Shown one piece after another: positions 1 through 9,849 of a stretch of DNA of 64,000 bases. Origin of the DNA: Phymatolithon calcareum (taxonomy: Eukaryota; Rhodophyta; Florideophyceae; Hapalidiales); NCBI GenBank assembly GCA_977006965.1, contig OZ345352.1:1364001-1428000 (forward strand), in the 5' to 3' direction. Under the pieces are notes generated by a model, which searched no databases, had not been told where the DNA came from, and saw nothing but the letters and a program-made list of their open reading frames with translations. Each line of letters opens with the position of its first letter. Positions within the stretch are counted from its first letter, which is position 1. The position numbers were made by a program, and so were the translations under genes.

Positions 1-381
1 CATAGCTTCGGAAGATGGCTGAAGCATAGCAAATGTGCCGTCTGGATGATTGTCTGCATGAGGGTTGTCGCCAGGATGATTTAGTGGATGAAGGTTCTTG
101 GCAGAAGGATTGTCGGTAGATGGATTGTTTGCGTGAGGATTGTTGCCAGTAGGATTGGACGCGGGTGGTGTGTTGGAAGGATTATCATTGACGTGAGAGT
201 TGCTGTCGCCTGGACTGCTTGCGGAATGATTGCTGGAGTGGGGACTGTTGGTAGAAGGATTCTCGACGGAAGGTTTGTTCGCATATATATTGGACAGATT
301 TTGCATTGGCGGGGCAGTTTCGGGGACGAACTCATCTGAGTCATCCTCGGAGTCGTGGATGCATTGCGGTGCATGATCCAT
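1..381 (-). CDS. Asn/Pro-rich protein, N-terminal part (runs off window)
   Basis: An open frame of 127 codons starts at the ATG at 381-379 and continues without a stop to the window edge. It begins with an acidic stretch (MDHAPQCIHDSEDDSDEF) and passes into a degenerate repeat rich in Asn, Pro, Ser and His, with recurring NPS, NNPHA and DNPSA motifs spaced about 10 residues apart. At DNA level this is a roughly 30-bp imperfect repeat. No known domain is recognised; this looks like a disordered linker-type N-terminus. A hAT element sits 76 bp upstream of the ATG, so it lies in the promoter or 5' UTR. The gene could be host-encoded or a transposon accessory gene; the rest of the protein is outside the window. 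Confidence 0.5.
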   Translation of the reverse strand, partial: MDHAPQCIHDSEDDSDEFVPETAPPMQNLSNIYANKPSVENPSTNSPHSSNHSASSPGDSNSHVNDNPSNTPPASNPTGNNPHANNPSTDNPSAKNLHPLNHPGDNPHADNHPDGTFAMLQPSSEAM

Positions 382-456
382 ATCGCTTCTCTCTCCGTTT
401 CGTCCTTCTTTCTTCTATCTTACATCCCCGGTGTTTAAATGTTGCCTACTGTAGGA

Positions 457-1340
457 CAGAGCATTGGAATTATTTATTTATTTTTATTCTTTTCTCGCGC
501 AGTGTCGAGAATAAATATCAAGACTGTTGAGCGCAGAAGGAATAAATTATTGTATTTAAGTTCAGTGAGGAATAAATAACTGGTTATTCCCAATTATTGG
601 ATCCATCTAGCTGCTTTCTGTCACGATAGCATTGACGTCTAAATAGGGTTCTCGGCGACAGTAAACGGCAGCAGGCCTTTGACGATAAACTCTAGCCAGC
701 CGTGGGCATGCAACGTTTTGCGAGGATAAAACAGAGAGATAGGTTTCGAAACTCGTAAGGTATTTGTGCTCGACTCTTTCTCAGCGCATAAAACGTTTAA
801 GTCGCTTGGATGCTCGGATTGAACGTGACTCACAAAATTGGTGTAGCCCCGTCCAGAATCTTTCCGTCGCGTTCCACATTTGCAAGTCCACACAGCGGAG
901 TTGGGATCCGACTGTGTGAAAAACTCATCGCGAACATGCTTACCGAAAACTCGCGGCATCTTGGGTGCTACCAAACGGTGCTCGCCTGGTACGCAGTTCC
1001 CGTTGTACTGTGTTGATTGCCATGGTTTTCATAATCCTAAATGAGGAGTCCGCAGACGACACGTCATGTGCTATCGATGACAAACATGTCACTTTACTGT
1101 TCAAGAATACCATCGGGCCCAAATAAACAATATAATCGTCGGGCCAAAATGCTGTCATTCTCCCCCAGAAACGTAGACTTAGTCGAGCGTTCTCGAGTAA
1201 ATAATGCTTTCAAATAAATAAAATAATTGTCGTAACCACGAAGATCTCAATAAATACAATAAATATGCGCGACTCAGGAATAAATTATTGGAACAATAAT
1301 TTAAATAATTACAATAGCAATTATTTTTTCCAATGCTTTG
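457..1340 (-). mobile_element. Non-autonomous hAT DNA transposon, 884 bp
   Basis: The ends are imperfect terminal inverted repeats: CAGAGCATTGGAA on the left and the complement of CAAAGCATTGGAA on the right. They are flanked by a perfect 8-bp target duplication, CTGTAGGA, at 449-456 and 1341-1348. An 8-bp TSD and CA..G termini are diagnostic of the hAT superfamily. Inside, on the minus strand, is a short frame with a BED-type zinc finger, the N-terminal domain of hAT transposases, but no catalytic core. The element therefore looks internally deleted. The subterminal regions are AT-rich (AATAAATAATT-like). A second copy of its left end lies inverted at about 3865-4080. Confidence 0.85.
639..959 (-). 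CDS. BED zinc-finger fragment of a hAT transposase
   Basis: The frame begins at ATG 959-957 (MPRVFGKHVRD) and encodes about 106 residues. It carries a BED-like finger: TCKCG supplies the Cys pair, and about 20 residues on HVQSEHP supplies the His pair. Further on, the stretch WLEFIVKGLLPFTVAENP matches the conserved hAT segment after the finger (typically W...LPF..VEN). The frame stops right after this, so the RNase H-like catalytic domain and the C-terminal dimerisation region are missing. It lies wholly inside the hAT element and probably encodes a truncated DNA-binding protein or nothing functional. Confidence 0.6.
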   Translation of the reverse strand: MPRVFGKHVRDEFFTQSDPNSAVWTCKCGTRRKDSGRGYTNFVSHVQSEHPSDLNVLCAEKESSTNTLRVSKPISLFYPRKTLHAHGWLEFIVKGLLPFTVAENPI

Positions 1341-1350
1341 CTGTAGGATG

Positions 1351-1610
1351 ATTCACTGGACCACTACGAACCGAAACGATGATGAAGCGGTCCACGCCTA
1401 CGCTGTTCTCATTTTCGGTTCAAGTCTTCAAAATATTAGAAAAAACTAACTTATTTTATTCTTACCTCTGAACAAAAATTAAGTGAGAAAAAACTTATTT
1501 TTTCCTCTTCCCCTTCTCAAATTCTTAAGAAAATCGAAGTTATATTGTTCTCCTCTCCGAGGAATAATGTAGTGATTTACAACTTATAAAATCCTCATCA
1601 CATTAAAATA
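1351..1610. repeat. Dispersed repeat shared with 32262-32430
   Basis: This stretch contains a run of sub-motifs found in the same order at 32262-32430: CACTGGACC..., GAACCGAA.CGAT, GCGGTCCA, CTTATTTTTCCTCTTCCCCT, CTCCGAGGA.ATAATG and ACTTA.AAAATCCTCATCACAT. The two copies have diverged by indels. No coding potential was seen. The family is not identified. Confidence 0.5.
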
Positions 1611-2769
1611 AACAATCGAATTTAAGCTTCCAACTTATTTTTCCCGCATCAGGTTTTATAAGTTGAAGGTTGACCGGGTTTAGAAGATCATCTGGCCAAT
1701 AGAACTCAGTTTGAATGAAAGTGATATGAGCGCTGAAATTGCTCAACTTCAGATGAACTATTAAATATTTATTGGTCCAAGTTCACGTCAGTTACATGAA
1801 AGCAGCTCGTGTTTTCTCGCGTCCACAAAAACAAGGGATCGATATATAATTTAAGGACCTACTTCCCCATCTTTGAAGCGCTCTCACTGGCGGAAACAAT
1901 GCTCATAAACTGGATGAAAATTTTAATTATGTCATTTGCACCGACGGAACTGTATCCAGTTTCAAGAAAATGTGTAGAAACAAGTGAAATATTTTCAAAT
2001 ATGAAGTCAGCAAAAGTATCCAATATTCGGCTCTAATCCATCATTGCAGAAAAATGCTTACTGTGTTTCCTTCGAACAGTTTCAGCTTCTCGTCGGGGCG
2101 CAACGTGAATTTTAGTATATTTTTCGCCTGTTCCTTTGCCGATTTTTTAAAAAAAACTTTCAGTCTCGCGACGCGAACTTGATTGCCACCTAGACGTTCG
2201 ATTTTACCAAATTTGCAGTATTCCTGCGGTAGTCTACAACCATTCGAAACTTTTGACAGAGGCAATAAGAAATTCATCTAGTCCTTTTCGAGATAATTGT
2301 CCATCTTTGTAGGCGATTCTTTTTCCAGATCAGAATTACGAGAAGTGCTCTACACTCCTTATTTCATCACCTTTCTTTGATTTTTTTTGATTTTTGGATA
2401 ACCTACATTCTTGGCTTTCTATAATAGTTTTCGAAATGCGAAGAAAGGATCAGGAAGTGGTCTTAAACTGCGCGTTTAAGGAGCTGTCCCGATTTTCGAA
2501 GGAACCCTCTGCTGAGAATTTCTAGAAAAAGTTTCCACGGCGCGAGGACTTTTTTTGCTTAGCCAGTTATGTACTGCCATAACAGAATGTGTCCAATGAG
2601 CTTCTCGGATTGCCAAGCTCATAAAAAATAGAAGTGAAAATCTAAGATGGGGATGTAGGTCCTTAAGATTCACGCTTTGTGTTCAGTATGGAACAGTCCG
2701 GCTGTTCTTTTGAAAAAATTGTGCGTAGAAACTTTAGAAGGGAATATTCAGCCCTAGTCAGGGGCTTGC
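1611..2769. other. AT-rich stretch without a supported gene
   Basis: Only short frames without recognisable motifs are present. A 23-nt block, TTAAGGACCTAC.TCCCCATCTT, occurs near 1851 and again inverted near 2650-2673, which suggests two decayed copies of one repeat in opposite orientation. The flanking pogo-type relic may extend into this region, but I cannot show it. Confidence 0.3.
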
Positions 2770-3230
2770 TCAAAATCTGAATTCGTTTCTGCCGTCATGC
2801 TATTTGTACCAACGAGAAAGTTCCGGTGTTATTCCGGGCATTATTTACAACTGCGCACAACAAATTTCCAAACAAACTGAGGAGCTGCGTGCGAACAATC
2901 AGAATATTTTTCTGAGAGTCGACGGCAACCTCTCACACGTAAAGTTCAGAACTCTCAACTTCTCAAGGAAAGCGGCATTACTGTCATAGCCGTACCATCG
3001 CACTCGTCTCATGTCCTCCAGCCCTTCGACGTCTCTGCCATCTCCTCATACAAGTCGGCTACAGAAAGACCACGTGTTTGCTGATCAGAAGCCGACACTG
3101 GATGCTTTTGAAATTGCGAGTTGTGTAACAACAGCATGCTCTTCCTCACCCTCAAATATTCGAAACGGATTTAAACGAACAGGACTTTTGGGATTCAAAA
3201 GAAATGGGCAGACACACCAGCGTGCTGGCA
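2770..3230 (+). pseudogene. pogo/Tigger-type DDE transposase relic
   Basis: Two overlapping frames together give the signature of the DDE_1 (pogo/jerky/Tigger) catalytic core. One frame reads NIFLRVDGNLSHVKFRTLNF, in which DG..SH is the second catalytic Asp region. The next frame reads GITVIAVPSHSSHVLQPFDV, the very conserved segment 'I.....PSH.SH.LQP.D' that follows it. A frameshift near 2960 separates the halves and later stops end the frame, so this is a dead copy. No terminal repeats or TA duplication were located. Confidence 0.7.
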
Positions 3231-3405
3231 CATGTCTTCGAAATGGGCCTCGTAAAGGAAAGCGAAGTTCAACTGGAAGCCTCTCGACGACGAGGACGCA
3301 CTTTGATCTGTAACGCCGATGTCGCAGGCGAGGGAATTTGTAGTATAAAAAACAAATCCGGGGCCCATCTCACATCAGAGGCACTTCTCAGTCTCCGACG
3401 GATGC

Positions 3406-3540
3406 TGTGTTGGGGAGAAAAAGTGAGAGCCGTCAGAAGTAAAATTGGTAATAACCTAGAATCAGAGTGAGCCTGTGTTGGGGATAAAAAGTGAGAGCCG
3501 TCAGAAGTAAAATTGGTAATAACGAGAATCAGAGTGAGCC
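3406..3540. repeat. Tandem duplication, 68 bp x 2
   Basis: Unit 1 (3406-3473) and unit 2 (3474-3540) both start TGTGTTGGGGA and end ATCAGAGTGAGCC. They differ by one substitution in the leading part and by a short change plus a 1-bp deletion near AATAAC. The high identity implies a recent local duplication just downstream of the pogo-type relic. Confidence 0.85.
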
Positions 3541-3864
3541 CAATTTATGTAGTACTCAGAATGAAGTGGGGCACAAGGAAAAGTCGATGGAAAAACTGCA
3601 AAGTAAGGAAATGTACTTTAATTTTTGGATCGTGGTCGATTTCTCTTTGGCGTAACAATGGCCAGCGCCTCGCACCTTAGCTCCAGCCCCGGAACAATAA
3701 TGATGGGCAGAGACAGACCGCTGTTACCAAAGCTCGCTGAAGTCCGAGAGCCTGGCAACTAAATGAAGCGCAATCGGTCAAACCACGTGAAAAAACCTCA
3801 TATCAACGTATAGGGGCGAGCTCATAGAGCTCGGCCTTGGTCAATGGTTGGTCAGGCACATTGC

Positions 3865-4080
3865 ATTGGTAAATCGGACTCCTCATTTTTTCGATCCGGT
3901 TATTCTATCGCGACAGAAAGTAGCAAGAAGGATCTAATAATTCGGGGAATAACCAGTTATTTATACCTCACTGAACTTGAATACAATAATTTATTGCTTC
4001 TGCGTTCAACAATAAAATTATTTATTCTCGACACTTTTCGAGAAAAGAATAAAAATAAATAAATAATTCCAATGCTTTGA
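3865..4080 (-). mobile_element. Truncated hAT copy (one terminus)
   Basis: Read from 4080 leftwards, this matches the left end of the 457-1340 hAT element from its terminal CAAAGCATTGGAA through the AT-rich subterminal block, about 140 bp in good alignment. It then jumps to sequence like that near 1040 (AATGAGGAGTCCG), implying an internal deletion. The opposite terminus was not found. It abuts a LINE fragment at 4081. Confidence 0.65.
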
Positions 4081-4180
4081 TCCTACCTGATGAAACCGTC
4101 GTGGATCACGTCGGCAGGAGACGAAACGAAACTTGGTGAATTATGTCGCTGGTCTTCAAGATGGTAAGCCGCGGACCGCT
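4081..4180 (+). mobile_element. LINE reverse-transcriptase shard
   Basis: This short plus-strand stretch translates as YLMKPSWITSAGDET, which matches the LINE reverse transcriptase at 4617-6745 (LLKPSWVTSAGDETET), just before its GVPQGSP motif. The similarity is lost by about 4180. It is a small internal piece with no ends visible. Confidence 0.6.
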
Positions 4181-4201
4181 AATTACGACGTTCGCGGGTT
4201 G

Positions 4202-4510
4202 ATGAACTTGACTGAACCGTATATCGATACGATTCACTTGTGGTGCACGGAGTGGAACGGGAACGCGCTCCGGTCGTGGACAGGGACAGAACTTGGGCCG
4301 GTAACCTGCAAGTGCCAAACGCAATGCTCGTCGGAGCACTATTACGTTTCGCGGAGATGCCAACCGATCGTCGGATCGCTAGCTGGTGTCTCCCCCTACT
4401 CGCGACGTAGGGTACGGGGTCTCGCCTCCCGCTTGTGGCGAACGTTGGTTCTTCACCGAGATGGTGGGATGAATGAAAAGGATTTTACCTTGGCGATGGA
4501 AATGGTTTGA
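4202..4510 (+). CDS. Unassigned open frame, about 102 aa
   Basis: The first in-frame ATG is at 4202 (MNLTEPYIDTIHLWCTEW); the open frame itself extends back to 4133. The region is more GC-rich than its surroundings. The protein has a Cys cluster (CKCQTQCSSEHYY) followed by an Arg-rich stretch. No family is recognised. It may be an exon or gene remnant caught between transposon fragments, or a chance frame. Confidence 0.25.
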   Translation: MNLTEPYIDTIHLWCTEWNGNALRSWTGTELGPVTCKCQTQCSSEHYYVSRRCQPIVGSLAGVSPYSRRRVRGLASRLWRTLVLHRDGGMNEKDFTLAMEMV

Positions 4511-5183
4511 ACTTGATGGTCCCTCTTTCTCCCTCGCGTCGGCATCGTCGACTATGCTAAAGTATGCCTCGAGATAAAGCTATCATACGATGATCCCGCG
4601 CAGTAAGTGTAAGGAATGGGATATTTGATGATTTTATTTTTGAGAGCTCCCAAAGCCTCACCTTGGAGTAACGGGGCAGCTCTTGCATAATCTCTACGCT
4701 ATAGTCATCTGGCTGCTCAAAACGTTCTTGATTCGTAATTCTCTCCCAAAAAGAGCTCCGGTAAGTCTCTTGCACTCAAACTCAATTTCTGTACTCATCT
4801 TCGATGACGCTAGAGTACGTTGTAAGGCGACTAGTTCGACCACCGCGGTAATCCCACAGTACGCACCCAACACTGATTTCCTCCAAAGGGGTGCTCGGTT
4901 GAATGTCAACCTTAGGCACCTGAAACGTGTTGTTCTTTCTCCTATGTAAAGGATCCCTGGTAGCTTGCCTTCAATAGGAATCTTCATTGACCTGCCTTCT
5001 TCTTCCTTTTCCCACACATTAATTGTTTCTTCTCTCCTCCTCTTCTTCGTGACAGATCCCTCCTGGGCTTTCTGAAGGGCTTGTCGCAAGTCTTCATACA
5101 TCTTGAGATATTCAATATCCTTCATTGCTTCCTTTACGTCCTCATCTCTTCCAACGTACTCTTCTGTTTCTTCAAGGCGCTTT

Positions 5184-5480
5184 CCCCACCTGTGGTATAG
5201 TGGTAAAACTGCCTCCGCGCACCTGTGCGCATATTTCGGTATGATACAGGCAGGAATGTTGAGGTCGCCGGTTCGAGTCCTGTCACAAGCAAGAATTGAA
5301 TTAACGTTCCGCAAAGGGCACACGGATGTCGCCGTGGAGTGGTGTGCAGCAGTACTAGCGCGAAGCAGATACGCGAGTACCAGGAATGGATCCATATCAG
5401 GAACATTTAGAGGACCCCTAGATGTTGAATAATATACACTTTGTGTAATTCGAATAACCTGCAATAAACAAACAAACAAA
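5184..5480 (+). mobile_element. tRNA-derived SINE, 297 bp, with TSD
   Basis: The head is tRNA-like, with an A box TGGTATAGTGG and a perfect B box GGTTCGAGTCC, followed by a unique body and a (CAAA)n tail. It is flanked by an 11-bp target duplication, CAAGGCGCTTT, at 5173-5183 and 5481-5491. It is inserted in the coding part of the LINE at 4617-6745. A diverged second copy lies at about 38423-38700, showing that this is a dispersed family. Confidence 0.88.
5193..5280 (+). promoter_or_regulatory. Internal RNA polymerase III promoter of the SINE
   Basis: A box TGGTATAGTGG at 5193-5203 and B box GGTTCGAGTCC at 5270-5280, about 67 bp apart. This is longer than in a normal tRNA but within the range used by tRNA-derived SINEs. 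The anticodon arm cannot be folded convincingly, so this is not called a tRNA gene. Confidence 0.75.
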
Positions 5481-6857
5481 CAAGGCGCTTTTTGTGTCTT
5501 ACCAGGCTTAATGCAAACCTTTCTGCTTGATGACGTCTCCTCATCTTTGGTGGTCCCAGTCGGCACAGAACTCGCATTCGGTCCCGGCGGTGTTCGGCAT
5601 ACTTTCCGAAAACATTCTTGTAGAACAAGCCCTCTGCCGACTCGATTGCCGAGAGCAATCGATTTGTCATTGGAGTAACGTGTAACGCATACTCCCATTT
5701 CGGGATAATTAGCGACTTAAAGATCCTGATGCATGTCTCCGGTTTGAATCCTCGAACATTCACTCCAAGCTCCCGAAGCTTATGTATGCATCCTGCAGCA
5801 TTTCGAACTCTTGCTATGGCCGTGTCATCCGTAACACCCTTGTTATTCATGCTTACCCCAAGATACGAGAGTCTCCAGGCTTGATATAGTTCTCGTCCCG
5901 CCAAGTAAAACGTGTGCTTCTGAAGTCCTTTGTACTTAAGAACTTCACTTTTTCCTGGTTTTGTGTTCCATTTCATGCCATTTTCGCTTGCCCAACTGGT
6001 CGCTATATCAAGAAGTTTCAGCATTCCTCGTCCTGTCTTCGCTAGAAGCTGAACGTCATCTGCGAACAATTGCACAGGGCTTTCTGAAACGTTCCTGTCT
6101 GTCTTGGAGACGGCTTCTGCGAATGTGTCCATGAATATATTGTATAGGCATGGACTAAGCGGGGAACCTTGAGGTACTCCTCGGTCGATGATACACCACG
6201 TTTCTGTCTCGTCTCCAGCTGATGTGACCCACGATGGTTTTAACAGGTACGCAACCATCCTTGCTATCTCTTCAGGAAGTTTCTCCGTCAGCCTCTTCAT
6301 GAGGATATCCCTGGGCACACTATCGTATGCCGCGGATAGGTCAAGAACTGCCATGAACGGATGGCCCTTTTTCATTGAACTTTTTGCCCTGAGTATAGCG
6401 AGATAAGTGCTTCTGTCTTTCCGAAAACCCAGCTGAACCTTATTGAAGCGATAGTTCTCGCGTATGTATGCATCTAGAGCTGAGTCGATTATTTTCCTGG
6501 CTTGACTTAAAAGAGATATGGGCCTGTAGTTTGCTGCTACATGAGCTGGGCCTTTCTTGTATAAGGGAATCAGAGTTGCTTGGCGCCATGCCCGAGGAAG
6601 ACATTTGAGTCTCCCGCATGTTTCCCATAATGCTAGCATTATTTCGAGCCCCGCTTCTTTGTTCGCGTGCAACATTTTGACCGCAATTCCGTCTGGACCT
6701 ACCGCCTTCCCCTTCGGTGCTCTGTTGAATGCAGTAAGTGTAAGCTAGGTCTCTTATAACAATGGATGCCTGGTGCTTTGCTATCCAGGCTAACAACCTT
6801 GTTGCCCACGTGTATATCGAACCAAGACAACAAACTTACTATTCTTGCGACAAATTA

Positions 6858-8308
6858 TCTACCGAGGTGTTCCGCAGGGCTCCCCTCTTAGTCCTTGCCC
6901 ATAGAAAATATTCGTGGATACATTCGCCGAAGCCGCCGCCCAAGTAACAAGAATAGTGTCCGACCATCCAGCGCAGCTATTTGCGGATGACGCTTTTCTT
7001 CAGGCAAAGAACGCAAAAGGATTGCAAAAACTATTGGAAATATCTACGAAGTGGGCAGCCGAGAACTCCATAAAATGGAACAGAAAGCCAGAAAAGAGCA
7101 AGGTTCTTAAGAACAAAGGGCTTCCAAAGAAGAAATTCTTTCTTGCAGGAAAAGAGCTGCACCAAGCCTGAGGACTGTTCTACCTCGGGATCAGTATGAA
7201 AAACAACGGAGTCACCGACGATACAGAAATCTCAAGCGTTCGGAATGCGATGGGATGCATAAACAAACTCCGCCAAATTGGCTTGAACGTCAGAGGAGTC
7301 CAACCAGCCTCGTGCATCAGGATTTTCAAGTCGTTGATTCTCCCCAAATGGGAGTATGCCATTCACCTGAACCCGATCACGAAACGACCGCTATCGGCAA
7401 TTGATGCAGCAGAAGGTCTTTTCTACAGATACTTTCTCGGAAAATATGCCGAGTATCGAAGGCGTAGCTCATCGAGCAAACTTACCGTTTACTCATCTCG
7501 CATAACGACTCTGTGAGTTAAGAGCTTCCTTGGCCGTACGATACTTTTAACGTTCGGTATCGTATTCCCACAGTGCTTCAACAGTCACGATTATCAGCAT
7601 TACCAAGATAGTGTCGGTTAGGCGATCATAACGATTAGTAGCAACCGACACCCAGCATGTGAGACCACGCGTGTCTTCATGGTTAGCTTCACTCATCTAG
7701 GAGTATATAAGTCGCTCGAGCACACACCTTCAGTAAATGGAAGGCACCGCATTTTTGCACAGAAGGGAGAGGATGCAAGTGCTCTGCCGCCTCGCCAGCC
7801 CACAGTTGAGGAGAATGCACCAGGCTGAAAGGTTCGCCATAAGCTTGGTAAGACGGAGGAAGTTCTTGGAGCATTCAGAAGAATACCAGGGAAGAGAAGA
7901 TGATCTGGAGGACTTATCAAAGAACATTGGGTATATCGGGGAAGAGGAACGCCTTAAAGAAGCTCTGAAACAAGCGGAAGAAGGTATGGTGTCAAAAAAG
8001 TGACGCCTACAAGCAATAGTCACAGACTGGTCGTTGGAAGAAGAGGGCCGCACGGTTAAAATCCCGATCGTCGTACCGAACGACCTACCAAGAGTGTTAT
8101 ATATAAGGGACAGAACTGCGCGGTTGAGATGCCTGAGAGTCATTTTCAACAGAGTTCCTTTGTGGAGAAAATCCATTCTGGCGAAGTACTTTGGGGCTGG
8201 TGCTGTGGTTGAGCTTATCGATGAGTATGGAAAACAGCGAGACGCTGCCCTGTTACTCAAATTGAGGCTTTGAGAGCTTTTAAAATAAATCACAATATAT
8301 CCCCTTTC
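6858..8308 (+). mobile_element. Decayed LINE copy, interrupted
   Basis: The copy starts inside the reverse transcriptase at RGVPQGSPLSP (6862 on), has an early frameshift, then reads MDTFAEAAAQ...LFADD and on through SILPKWEYAIHLNP to KYAEYRR near 7455. After an unrelated insert of about 280 bp it resumes at HRRERMQVLCRL near 7760 and ends with the C-terminal WRKSILAKYFGAGAVVEL block. The 3' end is GAGGCTTTGAGAGCTTTTAAAATAAATC near 8270-8308. It is the same family as the 4617-6745 element on the opposite strand, but clearly older, with a missing first half and several stops. Confidence 0.8.
7458..7755. other. Unidentified ~300-bp insertion in a LINE
   Basis: This block separates two adjacent codons of the LINE frame. 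GAAGG occurs at both junctions and could be a 5-bp target duplication. It contains a TATA-like GAGTATATAAGTCGC near 7700, just before the right junction. The size, TATA motif and possible 5-bp duplication would fit a solo LTR, but TG...CA ends are not evident, so the class is open. Confidence 0.4.
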
Positions 8309-8314
8309 GGGGGA

Positions 8315-8720
8315 GGTAATCCCTTGAGGTCCTCGATGAGACGACACATTCTTTCATTGACTTCAGCTATCCTCTGCGTCTCACCCTGGTCTCTTACAAT
8401 TATTGGTAACTAAAGCTGCATCGGGTCACAATCTTGCCGGCTTCTAAGGCACGTAAATACTGGCCTGCGCTGTGTATTCCCTGTCCCTATGTCTTGCGGA
8501 GATTTCGGCTTGTGGTAAAATGCTATGCAATCCAATCAAAATTCGATAGTTTTACGTGAATGGTACCAGTATTCCCAGCTTGAAGAAAGACGACACCTTA
8601 CCATAGCGTACACAATTCCTTCAGTAGTTCACTTCTCTGTTGATCTCATACATTCACTTCGTGTTCCATAGAATTTAATTAACGGCTCATGCCACCTCTT
8701 GCTCTTCTTCCTTGTTCGCA
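8315..8720 (-). mobile_element. LINE linker-region fragment, copy of 27255-27680
   Basis: Read on the minus strand, this encodes VRDQGETQRIAEVNERMCRL and neighbours, the same as the better preserved copy at 27079-27567. About 400 bp align with scattered differences. It corresponds to the segment between the endonuclease and reverse transcriptase of a LINE. It directly abuts the 3' end of the LINE at 6858-8308. Confidence 0.7.
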
Positions 8721-8724
8721 ATTA

Positions 8725-9230
8725 AGTGGATTTATTGAGAATGTAACGTGTGTCCTAACTTGAGGAAAGTCGACACTTTTCTAAGTGCGTATTCTTCCAG
8801 CCTCGAAAATTTTCATTTTGATTTGCATAGTTTCACGTCCGTGGCTCGAGTTCGATCATTCTCCACTATAGGGATGAATGTAGGCTTCTCCAGGAAACTG
8901 TTCAGTGTTCCATATGCCCGTGTTCGTTAACTGCCCATTTCTTCTGTCAATTTCGAAGAGTTTCTGGGGTAGAGACCTACGGGATATATGTTGATTTATT
9001 TTAAAAGCTCCCAAAGCCTCAATTTGAATAACTGCCCAGCTTCTCGCTGTTTTCCATACTCATCTCTCTACTATCCTTCTAATATCTCCTTAATCCGAGT
9101 TTCTCTCCCTGTGAGGGCCCGAGAAAGCCTTTTGCATTCATATTCCGTTTCTTGGTCCATCTTCATAGACCGTAGTAACCGGTGCAACACGATAAGCTCC
9201 ACCACAGCACCAGTCTCTGTCACTACACCA
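8725..9230 (-). mobile_element. Two LINE 3'-end fragments
   Basis: 8725-8945 matches the 3' part of the LINE at 19075-20900, including its terminal TTCTCAATAAATCCACTTAATT tail in inverted orientation. 8988-9230 is a C-terminal shard of the other LINE family (VVELIVLHRLL...TEYECKRLSRALTGRETRIKEIL) with its 3' UTR motif AAAGCTCCCAAAGCCTCAA. Both are 5'-truncated relics. Confidence 0.65.
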
Positions 9231-9689
9231 ACAAATTGTTGGCACAAGACTTGAGTCTTGGGTGCAAACTGCACCCGTGCGAGACTCAAACCCTCTTTGC
9301 TGCAGTAACTGGCTAAAGCCGTGCGGTTACTTCTGCAGCATTCTGTTTGACGTTGAGTTTGTTTCTTACCTTCGACGTGCCCAGATTGAGAGCAGCGCCT
9401 GTTGGGAATTTTATTTATACTAATTCTGAGCCCCGGATCCTATGCATGACGTGCTCAACATTTTCATGTGTTGGGTGTCGATCATGTACGAAAATACCTA
9501 TTTGCCCTCCACGCTATTCTCTGCCATTACGAATTCGTAGTAGCATGCCACGATATCTTACACCGATTCTATGGCGTAAAGCTGGAGCGTAAACTCAATA
9601 TTGATAATCTTTCGCGCTTTGTTCGTCCATGAAATTGAGATAGAACACATCTGCAGTAAATGGCCTTCTCATGTATTCTCGACCATCCT

Positions 9690-9785
9690 CGCTCCTCGAT
9701 TGCGTGTTGCGACAGTCTCAAAGTACTTTGCCAGAATGGATTTTCTCCACAAAGGAACTCTGTTGAAAATGACTCTCAGGCCGAA
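9690..9785 (-). mobile_element. LINE shard
   Basis: The minus strand reads GLRVIFNRVPLWRKSILAKY, identical in type to the C-terminal LINE motif at about 8120-8190. No ends are seen. Confidence 0.6.
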
Positions 9786-9849
9786 CCTCCTTGGAGAATA
9801 TTGTTTTTCTAGTCTGCCGTTCTTCTTGCTACTCCTATACTCGTCGGAG

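Larger units (their letters stand above)
4617..6745 (-). mobile_element. LINE (non-LTR retrotransposon), 5'-truncated, split by a SINE
   Basis: The minus-strand frame encodes a non-LTR reverse transcriptase. In order it shows NRAPKGKAVGPDGI (the motif before finger 1), YRPISLLSQARKI, QLGFRKDRST, AVLDLSAAYDSVPR (first catalytic Asp), RGVPQGSPLSPCLYN and LFADD (catalytic pair). It ends with a thumb and a Lys/Glu-rich C-terminal region containing APLWRKSVLGAYCGITAV. The 3' end is AAAATCATCAAATATCCC at about 4617. The 5' end stops near 6745, so the endonuclease is missing. The frame is interrupted by the SINE at 5184-5480; without the SINE and one TSD copy the two halves are in phase. It is related to the copies at 6858-8308 and 24478-24989. 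Confidence 0.9.

Noticed and set aside
5191-5290. tRNA gene
   Set aside because: A and B boxes are present, but no cloverleaf can be folded and it is followed by a SINE body, a CAAA tail and TSDs.
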